A stretch of 64,000 bases of DNA from Quisquiliibacterium transsilvanicum (GCF_014202215.1 NZ_JACHGB010000001.1:280751-344750), one strand, 5' to 3'. Shown: positions 20,030 through 30,151, numbered from the stretch's first letter. The notes: a model not told the origin generated them from the letters alone. Translations and numbers: made by a program.

Positions 20030-20766
20030 GCGCGGGACTTGCACAGGATCGGGGAAGCGGGGCTGCCGACCGCTTCGAGCTGGTCGTCTTCGACTGGGAC
20101 GGCACGCTGATCGACTCCACCCACGCCATTGCCGATGCGATCCAGGCCTCGGCGGCCGATCTCGGGCTGCCCGTGCCGACGCGCGAGCGCGCCAGCCACG
20201 TGATCGGGCTCGGGCTGTTCGAGGCGATCCACTACGCGGTGCCGGAGATCCGCAGGGAGGAGCTGCCGGCGTTCGTCGAACGCTACCGGCGCCACTTCCT
20301 GCGCGCGGACGAGCAGCTGCGCGCCTTCGATGGCATCGACGCGCTGCTGGCCGAGCTCGGCCAGGCCGGCACGGTGCTCGCGGTCGCGACCGGGAAGTCC
20401 AGGGCCGGGCTGAACCGTTCGCTGCTGCAGACCGGCTGGGCGCGTCATTTCGCGACCACGCGCTGCGCGGACGAGGGGGTCCCGAAGCCTGATCCCTGGA
20501 TGCTCCAGGACATCTGCGAGGAGCTCGGCATCGAGGCCGGGCGTGCAGTGATGATCGGCGACACCTCGCACGACCTGCGGATGGCCCGCGCAGCGGGCGC
20601 AAGCGCGGTCGCGGTCACCTATGGCGCGCATCCTGTCGAGGAGCTGCTGGCCTGCGAACCCTCGGCCTGCCTGGACAGCGTGGCGCAGTTGCGGGCATGG
20701 CTGCTGCCCCGGCTTGCCGCGCCGGGCGTGCAGGGCGTGCAGCGCGGTTCCGGGAGCGACGCATGA
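20026..20766 (+). CDS. HAD-IA family phosphatase, phosphoglycolate phosphatase-like
   Basis: A 246-residue haloacid dehalogenase hydrolase. Motif I DWDGTL (23-28) carries the nucleophilic Asp, motif II lies in VLAVATGKSR, and motifs III-IV in KPDPWMLQ and MIGDTSHDLRMA. The helical cap inserted after motif I marks subfamily IA, close to Gph enzymes that recycle 2-phosphoglycolate. Substrate is inferred. ATGA overlaps join it to rluC upstream and the Rieske gene downstream. Confidence 0.87.
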   Translation: MSAGLAQDRGSGAADRFELVVFDWDGTLIDSTHAIADAIQASAADLGLPVPTRERASHVIGLGLFEAIHYAVPEIRREELPAFVERYRRHFLRADEQLRAFDGIDALLAELGQAGTVLAVATGKSRAGLNRSLLQTGWARHFATTRCADEGVPKPDPWMLQDICEELGIEAGRAVMIGDTSHDLRMARAAGASAVAVTYGAHPVEELLACEPSACLDSVAQLRAWLLPRLAAPGVQGVQRGSGSDA

Positions 20767-21185
20767 CGTCCCCGCAGTTGCCTGACGCGCCCGGCGGGGT
20801 CGAGGCTCCGCCAGGACCCGGTCCCGGCTGGGGCTGGCAGGAGGTCTGCGTGTCGGAGGCCCTGCGCGACGGGGGCGACGGCGTGCGCTTCACGGTTCCG
20901 GTGCCCGGCGCCGAGCCGGCGTCGGCCTTCGCGGTGCGCTTCGAAGGACTGCCGCGGGTCTACCTGAATCGCTGCAGTCACGTGCCGGTCGAACTGGACT
21001 GGCAGGAGGGCAGGTTCTTCGACGACACCGGCCTATACTTGGTCTGCTCGACCCACGGTGCCCACTATCGTGCCGGCGACGGAGCCTGCGCCGGCGGCCC
21101 ATGCCGTGGCCGCCCGCTGGTGGTCCTCCATGCCCGCGAGGCTGGCGGCAGGGTCTGGGTTGCGATCAGAACCGGAGAGGCTTGA
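20763..21185 (+). CDS. Rieske [2Fe-2S] domain protein
   Basis: A 140-residue protein with a single Rieske domain: Cys71-x-His73 and Cys95-x2-His98 bind a two-iron cluster. No signal peptide or membrane segment is seen, so it is a cytosolic ferredoxin-like carrier or a regulatory subunit. An extra pair of cysteines near 109-114 (GACAGGPC) is close to the cluster site. Its gene overlaps both neighbours (ATGA and TGATG), placing it firmly in the rluC-HAD-Rieske-S49 operon. The partner enzyme is unknown. Confidence 0.88.
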   Translation: MTSPQLPDAPGGVEAPPGPGPGWGWQEVCVSEALRDGGDGVRFTVPVPGAEPASAFAVRFEGLPRVYLNRCSHVPVELDWQEGRFFDDTGLYLVCSTHGAHYRAGDGACAGGPCRGRPLVVLHAREAGGRVWVAIRTGEA

Positions 21186-22171
21186 TGGACGATCAGGGGA
21201 TGCAGGCGGGGCGGGACGGCGCAGGCGCGCGTGACGGCTGGGAGCGCAAGCTCATCGAGGAACTTGCCCTGTCTTCGATCCGGGAGAAGCGCGCCGCCCG
21301 CCGCTGGAGCATCTTCTTCCGCCTCGTCGGTCTTGCGATGTTCGTGCTGGTGGTCCTGCTCTGGACGGGCGTCTGGGATCCCATCGAGAAGGTGGCCGGC
21401 GGCAGGCATACCGCGCTGGTCGACGTCGAAGGCGTCATCCAGTCCAAGGGCGAATCCTCCGCCGAAGCGATCGCTGCGGGACTCCAGGCCGCGTTCTCGG
21501 ATGCGAACACCGCGGGCGTGGTGCTGCGCATCAACAGTCCCGGTGGCAGCCCGGTGCAGGCAGGCATCGTGTTCGACGAGATCCGCAGGCTGCGGGCCCA
21601 GTATCCGGACATCCCGGTTTACGCGGTGGTCGAGGAAATCTGCGCGTCCGGCGGTTACTACGTCGCTGCCGCCGCTGACCGCATCTACGTCGACAAGGCC
21701 AGCCTCGTCGGGTCCATAGGGGTTCTGATCGACAGCTTCGGCTTCGTCGGAACGATGGAGAAGCTCGGCGTCGAGCGGCGGCTGATCACCGCCGGCAGCA
21801 GCAAGGGCTTCCTGGACAGTTTTTCGCCGCTTGCCGAACGGGACCGCGAGCACGTCCAGTCGATGCTCGACGAGATCCATGCCCAGTTCGTCGCAGCGGT
21901 GCGCACCGGCCGCGGCGATCGCCTGAAGGAGGACGGCACCACGTTCTCCGGACTGGTCTGGACCGGCGCGCGCAGCGTCGAGATGGGATTGGCCGACGGC
22001 ATCGGCAGCATCGACAGCGTGGCTCGCGACGTGATCAAGGCCGAGCGGATCGTCGATTTTTCGCGCAAGCAGAACCTGGCCGAGCGGCTCGCCACGCGCG
22101 TCGGGGCGGGCGGTGCGCAGGCGGTGCTCGGCCGGATCGGGCTGGGCGCGGGGGCGGCGCAGCCGCGCTGA
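21185..22171 (+). CDS. S49 family signal peptide peptidase
   Basis: A 328-residue single-domain SppA-type protease that degrades cleaved signal peptides in the membrane. One transmembrane helix at about 42-60 follows a charged cytoplasmic N-terminus. The catalytic Ser155 lies in ICASGGYY and the general base is probably Lys207 in SSKGF; LRINSPGGSP is the oxyanion-hole strand. Length matches the short SppA form rather than the 600-residue E. coli protein. GGAGAGG precedes the ATG. It converges with the methyltransferase gene, nine bases away. Confidence 0.9.
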   Translation: MDDQGMQAGRDGAGARDGWERKLIEELALSSIREKRAARRWSIFFRLVGLAMFVLVVLLWTGVWDPIEKVAGGRHTALVDVEGVIQSKGESSAEAIAAGLQAAFSDANTAGVVLRINSPGGSPVQAGIVFDEIRRLRAQYPDIPVYAVVEEICASGGYYVAAAADRIYVDKASLVGSIGVLIDSFGFVGTMEKLGVERRLITAGSSKGFLDSFSPLAERDREHVQSMLDEIHAQFVAAVRTGRGDRLKEDGTTFSGLVWTGARSVEMGLADGIGSIDSVARDVIKAERIVDFSRKQNLAERLATRVGAGGAQAVLGRIGLGAGAAQPR

Positions 22172-22180
22172 GCGGCCCGT

Positions 22181-23044
22181 TCAGCGGCCCCGGCGGGGGC
22201 GCGGCGGCCTCGCGCCCGCGGGGCGTGGCGCCGCCTCCCGCGCGCCCTTCGGTCGCGCACGGGTCGGCGATCCGGCGCGCTCGCCCTGCAACGAGAGCAC
22301 GGTCGGCGTGCGCTCCAGTTCGGGGCGCAGGGCGCGCCATTCCGCCACCGTTCGCGACTGCGTCGTCTCGCCGGCCATCGTCAGCCGCGCAGCGACGCCG
22401 ATGCGGGTGGCCGGCGCAAGCGCCGCGAGCATCGCGTCGAACAGCGCCTGGGTCCGGTAGGGTGTCTCGATCATCAGCACCGTCTCGCCGGTCGATGCGG
22501 AGCGGCGCTCGAGTTCGCGCAGGCGCTCGGTGCGCTCCGCCGCATCGACCGGGACATAGCCCGCGAAGCTGAACGCCTGGCCGTTCATTCCGGAGGCCAT
22601 CAGCGCCAGCAGCAGCGAGCTCGGGCCCACCAGCGGCACCACGCGGATTCCCCTGCGATGGGCCAGCGCCACCAGTGCCGCGCCGGGGTCGGCGATGGCC
22701 GGACAGCCGGCCTCGGAGAGCAGGCCTGCGTCGCGTCCCGCCAGCAGCGGTTCGAGCAGCGCGGGGAGGCGGTCCTCGGGGGTGTTCCGGTTCAGCTCGA
22801 CGATCGTGATTTCCTGCAGCGGGCGGCGCATCGGCAGCCTGGCGAGCACCGCGCGTGCGCTGCGCGCATGCTCCGCGATGAAGCAGTCCAGTCCGACCGT
22901 CGCCTCGACGGTGGCCGGGGGCAGCACCCGCAGCGGGTCCTCGTCCGGGCCGAGCGGCACCGGGACCAGATAGAGCGTACCGGTCACGGAGCCGGTGGGG
23001 GTGTCGTCCAAGAGGCGCTCGCTCCGCAGGGGTGAATCGGTCAC
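22181..23044 (-). CDS. SAM-dependent methyltransferase, tetrapyrrole methylase (RsmI-like) family
   Basis: A 287-residue protein of the tetrapyrrole/corrin methylase fold, resembling RsmI, which 2'-O-methylates C1402 of 16S rRNA. LLSEAGCPAIADPGAALVALA corresponds to the RsmI substrate/SAM segment, followed by VPLVGPSSLLLALMASG. The N-terminal GTLYLVPVPLG differs from canonical RsmI, so this is a paralog group rather than RsmI itself. The GTG start overlaps the maf stop as GTGA. The basic C-terminal tail (about 25 residues, Arg/Pro-rich) may bind RNA. Confidence 0.82.
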   Translation of the reverse strand: MTDSPLRSERLLDDTPTGSVTGTLYLVPVPLGPDEDPLRVLPPATVEATVGLDCFIAEHARSARAVLARLPMRRPLQEITIVELNRNTPEDRLPALLEPLLAGRDAGLLSEAGCPAIADPGAALVALAHRRGIRVVPLVGPSSLLLALMASGMNGQAFSFAGYVPVDAAERTERLRELERRSASTGETVLMIETPYRTQALFDAMLAALAPATRIGVAARLTMAGETTQSRTVAEWRALRPELERTPTVLSLQGERAGSPTRARPKGAREAAPRPAGARPPRPRRGR

Positions 23045-23667
23045 AGGACCGGCCTGCCGGCGGCTTCGAGGAAGCTGGTCAGCAGGATGAGCGGCAGGCC
23101 GATCAGCGCGGTCGGATCCGGTCCCTCGATCGATTCGAGCAGCGCGATGCCGAGCGCCTCGACGCGCGCCGAGCCGGCGCAGTCGTAGGCGGGCTCCCGG
23201 CCCAGGTAGGACTCGATCCGCGCGTCGTCCAGCCTGCGAAAGCGCACCCGGGTCTCGACCACGCCGCTGCGCAGGAAGCCGGCTTCCGGGCAGGCCAGCG
23301 CCACTCCGGTATGAAAGGAGAGGGTGCGCCCGGAGGCCATCCGCAGCTGCTCCACGGCTGCCCGGTGGGTGCCGGGCTTGCCGATCGCGTGCCGGCCGTC
23401 GATGCTTGCCGCCTGGTCCGAGCCGATCGCCAGCGCGCCGGGGCGCAGCGCCGCGGTGGCCTGCGCCTTCGCGATCGACAGCCGCAGCGCCAGCGCATGC
23501 GGCGGCTCGCCGGGCAGCGCGGTTTCGTCGGTGCCCGGCGCGATCGTCTCGAACGGCAGGCCGAGCCGCTCGAGGAGTTCCCGGCGGTAGCGGGAGGTCG
23601 AGCCGAGGACCAGCGGGCGGGCGTCGATCTTCGCCTGGGCGGGGTCGGGGTGCTGCAGCGGGGTCAT
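23041..23667 (-). CDS. Maf-like nucleotide pyrophosphatase, YceF type
   Basis: A 208-residue Maf/HAM1-fold enzyme. GSTSRYRRELLERL marks the N-terminal loop and GSDQAA replaces the GADT motif of dTTP/UTP pyrophosphatases, pointing to the YceF branch, which hydrolyses 7-methyl-GTP and related modified nucleotides. LPLILLTSFL is the usual C-terminal block. It neighbours yceD-rpmF as in E. coli. Start at ATG 23667 is chosen over 23706 because homology begins near ARPLVLGSTS. It diverges from yceD. Confidence 0.87.
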   Translation of the reverse strand: MTPLQHPDPAQAKIDARPLVLGSTSRYRRELLERLGLPFETIAPGTDETALPGEPPHALALRLSIAKAQATAALRPGALAIGSDQAASIDGRHAIGKPGTHRAAVEQLRMASGRTLSFHTGVALACPEAGFLRSGVVETRVRFRRLDDARIESYLGREPAYDCAGSARVEALGIALLESIEGPDPTALIGLPLILLTSFLEAAGRPVL

Positions 23668-23741
23668 CTCTGGAGCCGGGTGAAGCGCTTCGGGGCGACG
23701 CGGCATCCATGGCCCGCCGATGAGGCCGGTATCATAGCGTC

Positions 23742-24332
23742 ATGACATCCAAGCCACCCGTTGGAAGGGGCGCCGCGCGGCCCTGGATCGACACCCTCGA
23801 GTTCGCCAGGTCTGGCGGAGCGCTCGGGTCGTCACAGCAGCCGGCGGATCTGCCCCGCCTGCTCGATCTGCTCGCCGGTCCCGAGGGGAGCATCGACTGG
23901 GCGCTGACCGGCGAGCGCCGGCCCCGGCCCGAGGGCGGGGCGGACACCTTCCTCCGGCTCGAGTTGAAGGGCAGCGTCTCGCTCGAGTGCAACCGCTGCC
24001 TGCGGTCGGTGCAGACGGAGATCGGCGACAGTCGCCTGTTCAAGATCACTGCGACCGAATCCCAGGCCGAACGCGAGGACGCGCAGACCGACGATTACGA
24101 TGCGCTGGTCGCAAGCCCGCACTTCGACGTGCTGGAGTTCGTCGAGGACGAGGCGATCCTGGCCTTGCCGATCGCGCCGAGGCACCCGGACTGCAGCCTG
24201 CCGGGTGCGCCAGCCGATCCCGCCGAAGCCGCGCCGGAACGACCAAACCCGTTCGCTGCGCTCGCGGCGCTGAAGGGGCGCGCTGCGCGCAACGACAGCG
24301 ACGAAGACGGGGATGACGGCGGGAACCCCTGA
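23742..24332 (+). CDS. yceD: YceD/DUF177 family protein (23S rRNA accumulation protein)
   Basis: A 196-residue DUF177 protein. The family signature C-x-x-C is CNRC (83-86) inside [11 protein letters not shown], followed by the conserved acidic stretch [23 protein letters not shown] and [10 protein letters not shown]. YceD is needed for normal 23S rRNA levels in bacteria and chloroplasts and is nearly always next to rpmF, as here (80 bases upstream). The C-terminus is acidic and disordered. Confidence 0.9.
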   Translation: MTSKPPVGRGAARPWIDTLEFARSGGALGSSQQPADLPRLLDLLAGPEGSIDWALTGERRPRPEGGADTFLRLELKGSVSLECNRCLRSVQTEIGDSRLFKITATESQAEREDAQTDDYDALVASPHFDVLEFVEDEAILALPIAPRHPDCSLPGAPADPAEAAPERPNPFAALAALKGRAARNDSDEDGDDGGNP

Positions 24333-24371
24333 ATTGCGTTGGCCGGGCATCAACTACGACGGCCAATTCGT

Positions 24372-24380
24372 TGATATACT
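24372..24380 (+). promoter_or_regulatory. Extended -10 promoter upstream of rpmF
   Basis: TGATATACT is an extended -10 element (TG-N-TATACT) about 33 bases before the rpmF ATG. No good -35 hexamer lies 16-18 bases upstream, consistent with an extended -10 promoter. It could drive rpmF-plsX-fabHDG. Confidence 0.5.
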
Positions 24381-24412
24381 TGCAGATTGACCATTTTCCC
24401 GGAGCTGCCGAC

Positions 24413-24595
24413 ATGGCCGTCCAGCAGAACAAGAAATCCCCCTCCAAGCGCGGCATGCACCGTTCGCACGACTTCCTCGTCACCGCGCCGATGGCCGTTG
24501 AGCCCACTACTGGCGAGACGCACCTGCGCCATCACGTGAGCCCCAACGGTTTCTATCGTGGCCGCAAGGTCGTCAAGACCAAGAACGACGAGTAA
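24413..24595 (+). CDS. rpmF: 50S ribosomal protein L32
   Basis: A 60-residue L32: [20 protein letters not shown] is the typical N-terminus, followed by [21 protein letters not shown]. This is the zinc-free form, with no cysteine pair. GGAG lies eight bases upstream of the ATG at 24413; an earlier in-frame ATG at 24371 falls on the promoter and is rejected. It leads the fatty-acid operon, as in many bacteria. Confidence 0.97.
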   Translation: MAVQQNKKSPSKRGMHRSHDFLVTAPMAVEPTTGETHLRHHVSPNGFYRGRKVVKTKNDE

Positions 24596-24643
24596 TCTGC
24601 CGCTCGGGTCACCCTTGCCTTTCCGGACCTCGCGCCAGTGTCG

Positions 24644-25717
24644 ATGAGCGTCCGGATTGCCATCGACTGCATGGGCGGCGACCACGGCCTTGCGGTCACC
24701 GTGCCGGCGGCCGTTTCGTTCCTGTCGCATGTTCCGGATGTGCGTCTGCTGCTGGTAGGGCGCGAGGCAGAGGTACGCGCCGCGCTTGCCGGATTCGGCG
24801 GCGCCGACCTGTCCCGCATCGAGGTTCGTGATGCCCCCGAGGTGGTGGCCATGGACGAGCCCCCCGCTTCGGCGCTGCGCAGCAAGCGCAAGTCGTCCAT
24901 GCGACTTGCGATCGAGGCCGTCAAGTCGGGCGAGGCGCAGGCCTGCGTCAGCGCCGGCAATACCGGGGCACTGATGGCGATCTCGCGCTTCGTGCTGCGC
25001 ATGCTCGACGGCATCGACCGTCCGGCCATCGCTGCGCCGCTGCCCAACCAGCGGGGCGGTGTCACGACCATGCTCGATCTCGGCGCCAATGTCGACTGCG
25101 AGCCGGAGCACTACCTCCAGTTCGCGATCATGGGCGCAGCGCTCGTGTCGGTGCTCGAGGGGCGCGATCGACCCTCGGTCGGGCTGCTCAACATCGGCGA
25201 AGAGGCGATCAAGGGCAACGACTCGGTCAAGCAGGCGGCGGAGCTGCTGCGGGCCAGCAGCCTGAACTTCCACGGCAACGTGGAGGGCAACGACATCTAC
25301 GAGGGCACCACCGACGTCGTCGTCTGCGACGGCTTCGTCGGCAACGTCGCGCTCAAGACCTCCGAAGGACTCGCGCGGATGCTCAATGGCATCATCCGCG
25401 AGGAGTTTTCGCGCAATCTCCTTACCAAGGGCGCCGCGCTCCTCTCGATGGCCGTCCTCAAGCGGCTCAAGGATCGCGTCGACCACCGCAGATACAACGG
25501 CGCCAGCCTGGTCGGGCTGCGCGGCATCGTCATCAAGAGCCACGGTTCCGCCGATGCGTTCGCGTTCGAGTTCGCGCTGCGCCGTGCCTACGACGCCGCC
25601 CGCAATGGCCTGCTCGAGCGCATCGCCCAGACGCTGCCGCAACTGACCGCGGAAGCGCATGCCGGTGCGACGGGGATGCCGCCGCAGCCGTCTGAACCAC
25701 CGGGGGCCGTGCGCTGA
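24644..25717 (+). CDS. plsX: Phosphate acyltransferase PlsX
   Basis: A 357-residue PlsX, which makes acyl-phosphate from acyl-ACP for phospholipid synthesis at the membrane surface. [11 protein letters not shown] at the N-terminus, [23 protein letters not shown] and [17 protein letters not shown] are signature blocks. A GTG two codons earlier (24638) is the alternative start. A Pro/Gly-rich tail of about 20 residues ends the protein. It lies 48 bases after rpmF and 34 before fabH. Confidence 0.96.
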   Translation: MSVRIAIDCMGGDHGLAVTVPAAVSFLSHVPDVRLLLVGREAEVRAALAGFGGADLSRIEVRDAPEVVAMDEPPASALRSKRKSSMRLAIEAVKSGEAQACVSAGNTGALMAISRFVLRMLDGIDRPAIAAPLPNQRGGVTTMLDLGANVDCEPEHYLQFAIMGAALVSVLEGRDRPSVGLLNIGEEAIKGNDSVKQAAELLRASSLNFHGNVEGNDIYEGTTDVVVCDGFVGNVALKTSEGLARMLNGIIREEFSRNLLTKGAALLSMAVLKRLKDRVDHRRYNGASLVGLRGIVIKSHGSADAFAFEFALRRAYDAARNGLLERIAQTLPQLTAEAHAGATGMPPQPSEPPGAVR

Positions 25718-25751
25718 GCGCACCCGCCCGCGTCAGCCCAGAGCGAGTGCA

Positions 25752-26729
25752 ATGAACATTCATTCCCGAATCATCGGCACCGGCAGCGCGCTGCCGGAAC
25801 GCGTCGTCACCAACGAACAGCTCTCGCGCGAGCTCGCCGAGCGCGGCCTGGAGACCTCCGACGAGTGGATCGTCGGGCGTACCGGGATCCGCCAGCGCCA
25901 CATCGCGTCGCCCGAGACTTCCAGCAGCATGCTCGCGACCCAGGCGGCCCGCGAGGCGCTGTCGGCCGCCGGGGTGTCGGCGGAATCGGTCGACCTGATC
26001 ATCGTCGCCACCTCCACCCCCGACTACGTGTTCCCGAGCGCCGCCTGCCTGGTGCAGAAGTCCCTCGGCATCTCCGGTGGCGCGGCTTTCGACGTGCAGG
26101 CGGTGTGCAGCGGTTTCGTCTATGGGCTGGCCACGGCGGACGCAATGATCCGCACCGGCATGGCCAAACGCGCACTGGTGATCGGCGCCGAGGTCTTCTC
26201 GCGCATTCTCGACTGGAACGATCGCGGCACCTGCGTGCTGTTCGGCGACGGCGCCGGTGCGGTGCTGCTGAGCGCCGACTCCCGCCCCGGCATCCTGGCG
26301 TCGAAGCTGCATGCCGACGGCCGCTACGAGAACATCCTGCGCACTGCCGGCAACGTAAGCGGCGGCGGCATCACCGGCCATCCCTTCCTGACCATGGACG
26401 GGCCGGCGGTCTTCAAGCTGGCGGTCTCGGTGCTCGACTCGGTCGCGCGCGAGACCGTCGCGGCGGCCGGCCTGACGCTCGACGACGTCGACTGGCTGAT
26501 CCCCCACCAGGCGAATCTGCGCATCCTGCAGGCCACCGGGCGCAAGCTCGGCCTGCCCGCGGAGCGCGTGATCGTCACCGTCGACCGCCATGCGAACACC
26601 TCGGCGGCGTCGATTCCGCTCGCGCTCGACGTCGCGGTCCGCGACGGCCGCATCAAGGCCGGCGATCGCGTGCTGATGGAAGGGGTGGGCGGCGGCTTCA
26701 CCTGGGGCGCAGTGTTCGTTCAGATGTGA
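25752..26729 (+). CDS. fabH: Beta-ketoacyl-ACP synthase III
   Basis: A 325-residue KAS III that condenses acetyl-CoA with malonyl-ACP to start fatty acid synthesis. The catalytic triad is visible as Cys119 ([10 protein letters not shown]), His252 (IPHQANLRI) and Asn282 (HANTSAAS). [10 protein letters not shown] near the N-terminus binds CoA. ATG at 25752 begins the family-typical [15 protein letters not shown]. It sits in the plsX-fabH-fabD-fabG order. Confidence 0.97.
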   Translation: MNIHSRIIGTGSALPERVVTNEQLSRELAERGLETSDEWIVGRTGIRQRHIASPETSSSMLATQAAREALSAAGVSAESVDLIIVATSTPDYVFPSAACLVQKSLGISGGAAFDVQAVCSGFVYGLATADAMIRTGMAKRALVIGAEVFSRILDWNDRGTCVLFGDGAGAVLLSADSRPGILASKLHADGRYENILRTAGNVSGGGITGHPFLTMDGPAVFKLAVSVLDSVARETVAAAGLTLDDVDWLIPHQANLRILQATGRKLGLPAERVIVTVDRHANTSAASIPLALDVAVRDGRIKAGDRVLMEGVGGGFTWGAVFVQM

Positions 26730-26753
26730 CCAATCGGAGAGGAACTCCCGCTC

Positions 26754-27695
26754 ATGAGTCTCGCTTTCGTATTTCCCGGCCAGGGCTCCCAGGCCGTCGG
26801 CATGCTCGATGCGTTCGCAGCCGATGCGGCGGTCCAGGCAGTGCTGCGCGATGCCGACGCGGCGCTCGGCGAGCCGCTGTCGGCCACCATCGCCCAGGGT
26901 CCGGCCGACCAGCTCAACCTGACGGTCAACACGCAGCCGGCGATGCTGGTGGCGTCCTACGCCTGCCACGCGGCGTGGCGGGCAGCGGGCGGCCCGCAGG
27001 CGGCCGTCGTCGCAGGGCACAGCCTTGGCGAGTACACGGCGCTGACCGTCGCTGGCGCGCTGGCGTTCGCCGACGCGGTGCCGCTGGTCCGCCTGCGCGC
27101 GCAGGCGATGCAGGATGCCGTGCCGGTGGGCGTGGGCGGCATGGCCGCGATCCTCGGGCTGGACGACGCCGCAGTGGCGCAGGCCTGCGCCCGCGCCGTC
27201 GAAGGGCACCCGGGCGAAGCCGTCGAGCCGGTTAACTTCAATGCGCCGGCGCAGGTGGTCATCGCCGGCCACAAGGCTGCGGTCGAGCGCGCCTGCGCCG
27301 AGGCCAAGGCGCTCGGCGCCAAGCGCGCGCTGCCGCTGGCCGTGTCCGCACCGTTCCATTCGTCGCTGCTGCGGCCGGCAGGCGAGCGCCTGGCGGCGGC
27401 GCTGGCGAACATCCGGCTGGGCAGCCCCGCGATTCCCCTGGTCAACAACGTCGACGTGGCGGTCGAGTCCGATCCTGCGCGCATCGCCGATGCGCTGGTA
27501 CGCCAGGCCTACGGCCCGGTGCGCTGGGTCGAGGTGGTCCAGAAGCTCGCCTCGATGGGCGTGGACCGGGTCATCGAGTTCGGGCCGGGCAAGGTGCTCG
27601 CCGGGTTGGTCGGGCGGATCGACAAGTCGCTCAAGGTGCATGCGGTGTACGACCCCGCAAGCCTGGATGCGGCGCTCGCGGAGGTGAGGCAATGA
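26754..27695 (+). CDS. fabD: Malonyl-CoA:ACP transacylase
   Basis: A 313-residue FabD that moves malonyl groups from CoA to ACP. N-terminal FVFPGQGSQ, the nucleophile Ser90 in GHSLGEY, and His202 in SAPFHSSLL form the catalytic set; NFNAPAQVVIAG is also typical. GGAGAGG lies upstream. The stop overlaps the fabG ATG. Confidence 0.97.
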   Translation: MSLAFVFPGQGSQAVGMLDAFAADAAVQAVLRDADAALGEPLSATIAQGPADQLNLTVNTQPAMLVASYACHAAWRAAGGPQAAVVAGHSLGEYTALTVAGALAFADAVPLVRLRAQAMQDAVPVGVGGMAAILGLDDAAVAQACARAVEGHPGEAVEPVNFNAPAQVVIAGHKAAVERACAEAKALGAKRALPLAVSAPFHSSLLRPAGERLAAALANIRLGSPAIPLVNNVDVAVESDPARIADALVRQAYGPVRWVEVVQKLASMGVDRVIEFGPGKVLAGLVGRIDKSLKVHAVYDPASLDAALAEVRQ

Positions 27696-28465
27696 GCGGC
27701 CAGATCGACACGGGTTCGGCGGGGGCCCTCGCGGGCCGTCTGGCCCTGGTCACCGGCGCCTCGCGCGGCATCGGCCGGGCAATCGCGCTCGAGCTCGGGC
27801 GGCAGGGCGCCACCGTGATCGGCACCGCCACCACGCCCGAGGGCGCGGCAGCGATCGGCGCGGCATTCGCCGAGGCGGGGCTGACCGGCCGCGGCGAGGC
27901 GCTCGACGTCACCGACGCGGCCGCCTGCGAGCGACTGATCGATGCGCTGCAGAAGGAGTCCGGCAGCGTGGCCATCCTGGTCAACAACGCCGGCATCACG
28001 CGCGACAACCTCGCGATCCGGATGAAGGACGACGAGTGGCAGGCGGTGCTCGACACCAACCTGAGCGCCGTGTTCCGGATGTCCAGGCTGGTGATGCGCG
28101 GGATGATGAAGGCCCGCTCCGGACGCATCGTGAACGTGACCTCGGTGGTGGGCTCCAGCGGCAACGCCGGGCAGGCCAACTACGCCGCCGCAAAGGCCGG
28201 GGTCGCGGGAATGAGCCGCGCGCTGGCGCGCGAGCTGGGCAGCCGCAACGTCACGGTCAACTGCGTCGCGCCGGGCTTCATCGACACCGACATGACGCGC
28301 GGGCTCGGCGAGGCGCAGACGGCCGCGCTGATGCAGGGCATCCCGATGGGGCGCTTCGGACAGCCGGAAGACATCGCGGCCGCGGTGGCTTTCCTGGCGT
28401 CGCCGGCCGCCGCCTACATCACCGGCGTCACACTGCACGTGAACGGCGGCATGTACATGGAATGA
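27692..28465 (+). CDS. fabG: 3-oxoacyl-ACP reductase
   Basis: A 257-residue short-chain dehydrogenase that reduces beta-ketoacyl-ACP with NADPH. The cofactor loop is TGASRGIG (21-28), the NNAG motif lies near 98-101, and the active site is Ser151, Tyr164 and Lys168 (YAAAK). The first ten residues extend beyond the usual start but ATGA coupling to fabD supports them. It lies 182 bases before acpP. Confidence 0.97.
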   Translation: MSGQIDTGSAGALAGRLALVTGASRGIGRAIALELGRQGATVIGTATTPEGAAAIGAAFAEAGLTGRGEALDVTDAAACERLIDALQKESGSVAILVNNAGITRDNLAIRMKDDEWQAVLDTNLSAVFRMSRLVMRGMMKARSGRIVNVTSVVGSSGNAGQANYAAAKAGVAGMSRALARELGSRNVTVNCVAPGFIDTDMTRGLGEAQTAALMQGIPMGRFGQPEDIAAAVAFLASPAAAYITGVTLHVNGGMYME

Positions 28466-28545
28466 GTCGAGTAGGGCGACGAAGCCCGGCGTTTGGCGCG
28501 AATTGGCTAGGCCATCCGCGCCCCGCGCTGCCGGAGTCGCCCAAC

Positions 28546-28554
28546 TGCTAGAAT
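28546..28554 (+). promoter_or_regulatory. Extended -10 promoter upstream of acpP
   Basis: TGCTAGAAT (TG-N-TAGAAT) lies in the 182-base gap between fabG and acpP, with no convincing -35. A separate promoter would fit the high acpP expression seen in other bacteria. Confidence 0.4.
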
Positions 28555-28647
28555 TCGACCCCGTTGACCGGCCGTACCGGCCGATGGTCACAAACTACAA
28601 CCTGGGTGCCCGCGATGCGCGGCCGCCCGACCTGAGGAGCCCGAGGA

Positions 28648-28887
28648 ATGGAAAACTTCGAACAACGCGTCAAGAAGATCGTCGCCGAGCAGCTTGGCGT
28701 GAACGAGGCCGACATCAAGATCGAATCCTCCTTCGTCGACGATCTCGGCGCCGACTCGCTCGACACCGTCGAGCTCGTGATGGCGCTCGAGGACGAGTTC
28801 GAGACCGAGATTCCCGACGAGGAAGCCGAGAAGATCACCACGGTCCAGCAGGCGATCGATTACGTGAAGACGCACAGCAAGGGCTGA
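28648..28887 (+). CDS. acpP: Acyl carrier protein
   Basis: A 79-residue acidic ACP. Ser37 in [13 protein letters not shown] is the 4'-phosphopantetheine attachment site, loaded by the AcpS encoded at 38.9 kb. The helices before and after are canonical. GAGGA precedes the ATG. It carries growing acyl chains for the FabD/F/G/H enzymes coded around it. Confidence 0.98.
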   Translation: MENFEQRVKKIVAEQLGVNEADIKIESSFVDDLGADSLDTVELVMALEDEFETEIPDEEAEKITTVQQAIDYVKTHSKG

Positions 28888-28918
28888 TGCGTTTCATCGG
28901 GCTTCCCAGGAGAGCACA

Positions 28919-30151
28919 GTGAGCCGACGGCGAGTTGTAGTGACCGGGCTGGGGGCAGTGTCCCCCGTCGGGAACGACGTCCAGACCACCTGGCAGAACA
29001 TCGTCGCGGGCCGGTCCGGCATCGGCCCGATCACGCGGTTCGATGCCAGCGCCTTCACCTGCCGCATCGCCGGCGAGGTCAAGGACTTCGACATCGAAGC
29101 GTACCTGTCGGCCAAGGAAGCCCGGCATTTCGACACCTTCATCCACTACGGGCTGGCGGCAGGCTCTCAGGCGCTCGCCGACAGCGGGCTGGAGGTGACG
29201 GACACCAACCGGACCCAGGTCGGCGTGATGATCGGCTCGGGCATCGGCGGTCTGCCGATGATCGAGGACAACCACACGGAGTACGTGAACCGCGGCCCCC
29301 GCCGAATTTCGCCGTTCTTCGTGCCTGGCTCGATCATCAACATGATCTCCGGCCAGTTCTCGATCATGCATGGGCTTCAGGGCCCCAACCTGGCCATCGT
29401 CACGGCCTGCACCACGGGTCTGCACTGCATCGGCCAGGCGGGCCGCATCATCGAGTACGGCGATGCGGACGTGATGGTTGCCGGCGGCGCCGAGTCCACC
29501 GTGTCGCCTCTGGGCGTGGGGGGCTTCTGCTCGGCCAAGGCGATGTCCACGCGCAACGACGATCCGACCACCGCGAGTCGTCCCTGGGACAAGGACCGCG
29601 ACGGCTTCGTCCTCGGCGAAGGGGCGGGCGTCATGGTGCTCGAGGAGTACGAGCACGCGAAGCGGCGCGGTGCGCGCATCTACGCCGAGCTCGCGGGCTT
29701 CGGGATGAGCGCCGACGCCAACCACATCACCGCCCCGAGCACCGACGGCCCGCGCCGCTGCATGCTCTCGGCGCTGCGCAACGCAGGCGCCGCGATCGAG
29801 GAAATCTCCTACCTGAACGCACACGGCACCTCCACGCCGCTCGGCGACCGGAACGAGACCGAGGCCATCAAGCTCGCGCTCGGTGACCATGCACGCAAGA
29901 TCGTCGTCAACTCGACGAAGTCCATGACCGGTCACCTGCTCGGTGGCGCCGGCGGCCTCGAGTCGGTGCTCACGGTGCTGGCGCTGCACCATCAGGTTTC
30001 GCCGCCCACCATCAACATCTTCAACCAGGACCCGGAGTGCGATCTCGACTACTGCGCCAACGAGGCTCGGCAGATGAAGATCGACGTCGCGCTGAAGAAC
30101 TCCTTCGGCTTCGGCGGCACGAACGGCACGCTGGTCCTGCGCCGGGCCTGA
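28919..30151 (+). CDS. fabF: Beta-ketoacyl-ACP synthase II
   Basis: A 410-residue KAS II elongating enzyme. Catalytic Cys164 (TACTTGLHC) with the two histidines in [12 protein letters not shown] and [15 protein letters not shown] makes the C-H-H triad. The GTG start at 28919 follows AGGAGAG closely and gives the normal N-terminus [12 protein letters not shown]. It sits 31 bases after acpP. Confidence 0.97.
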   Translation: MSRRRVVVTGLGAVSPVGNDVQTTWQNIVAGRSGIGPITRFDASAFTCRIAGEVKDFDIEAYLSAKEARHFDTFIHYGLAAGSQALADSGLEVTDTNRTQVGVMIGSGIGGLPMIEDNHTEYVNRGPRRISPFFVPGSIINMISGQFSIMHGLQGPNLAIVTACTTGLHCIGQAGRIIEYGDADVMVAGGAESTVSPLGVGGFCSAKAMSTRNDDPTTASRPWDKDRDGFVLGEGAGVMVLEEYEHAKRRGARIYAELAGFGMSADANHITAPSTDGPRRCMLSALRNAGAAIEEISYLNAHGTSTPLGDRNETEAIKLALGDHARKIVVNSTKSMTGHLLGGAGGLESVLTVLALHHQVSPPTINIFNQDPECDLDYCANEARQMKIDVALKNSFGFGGTNGTLVLRRA

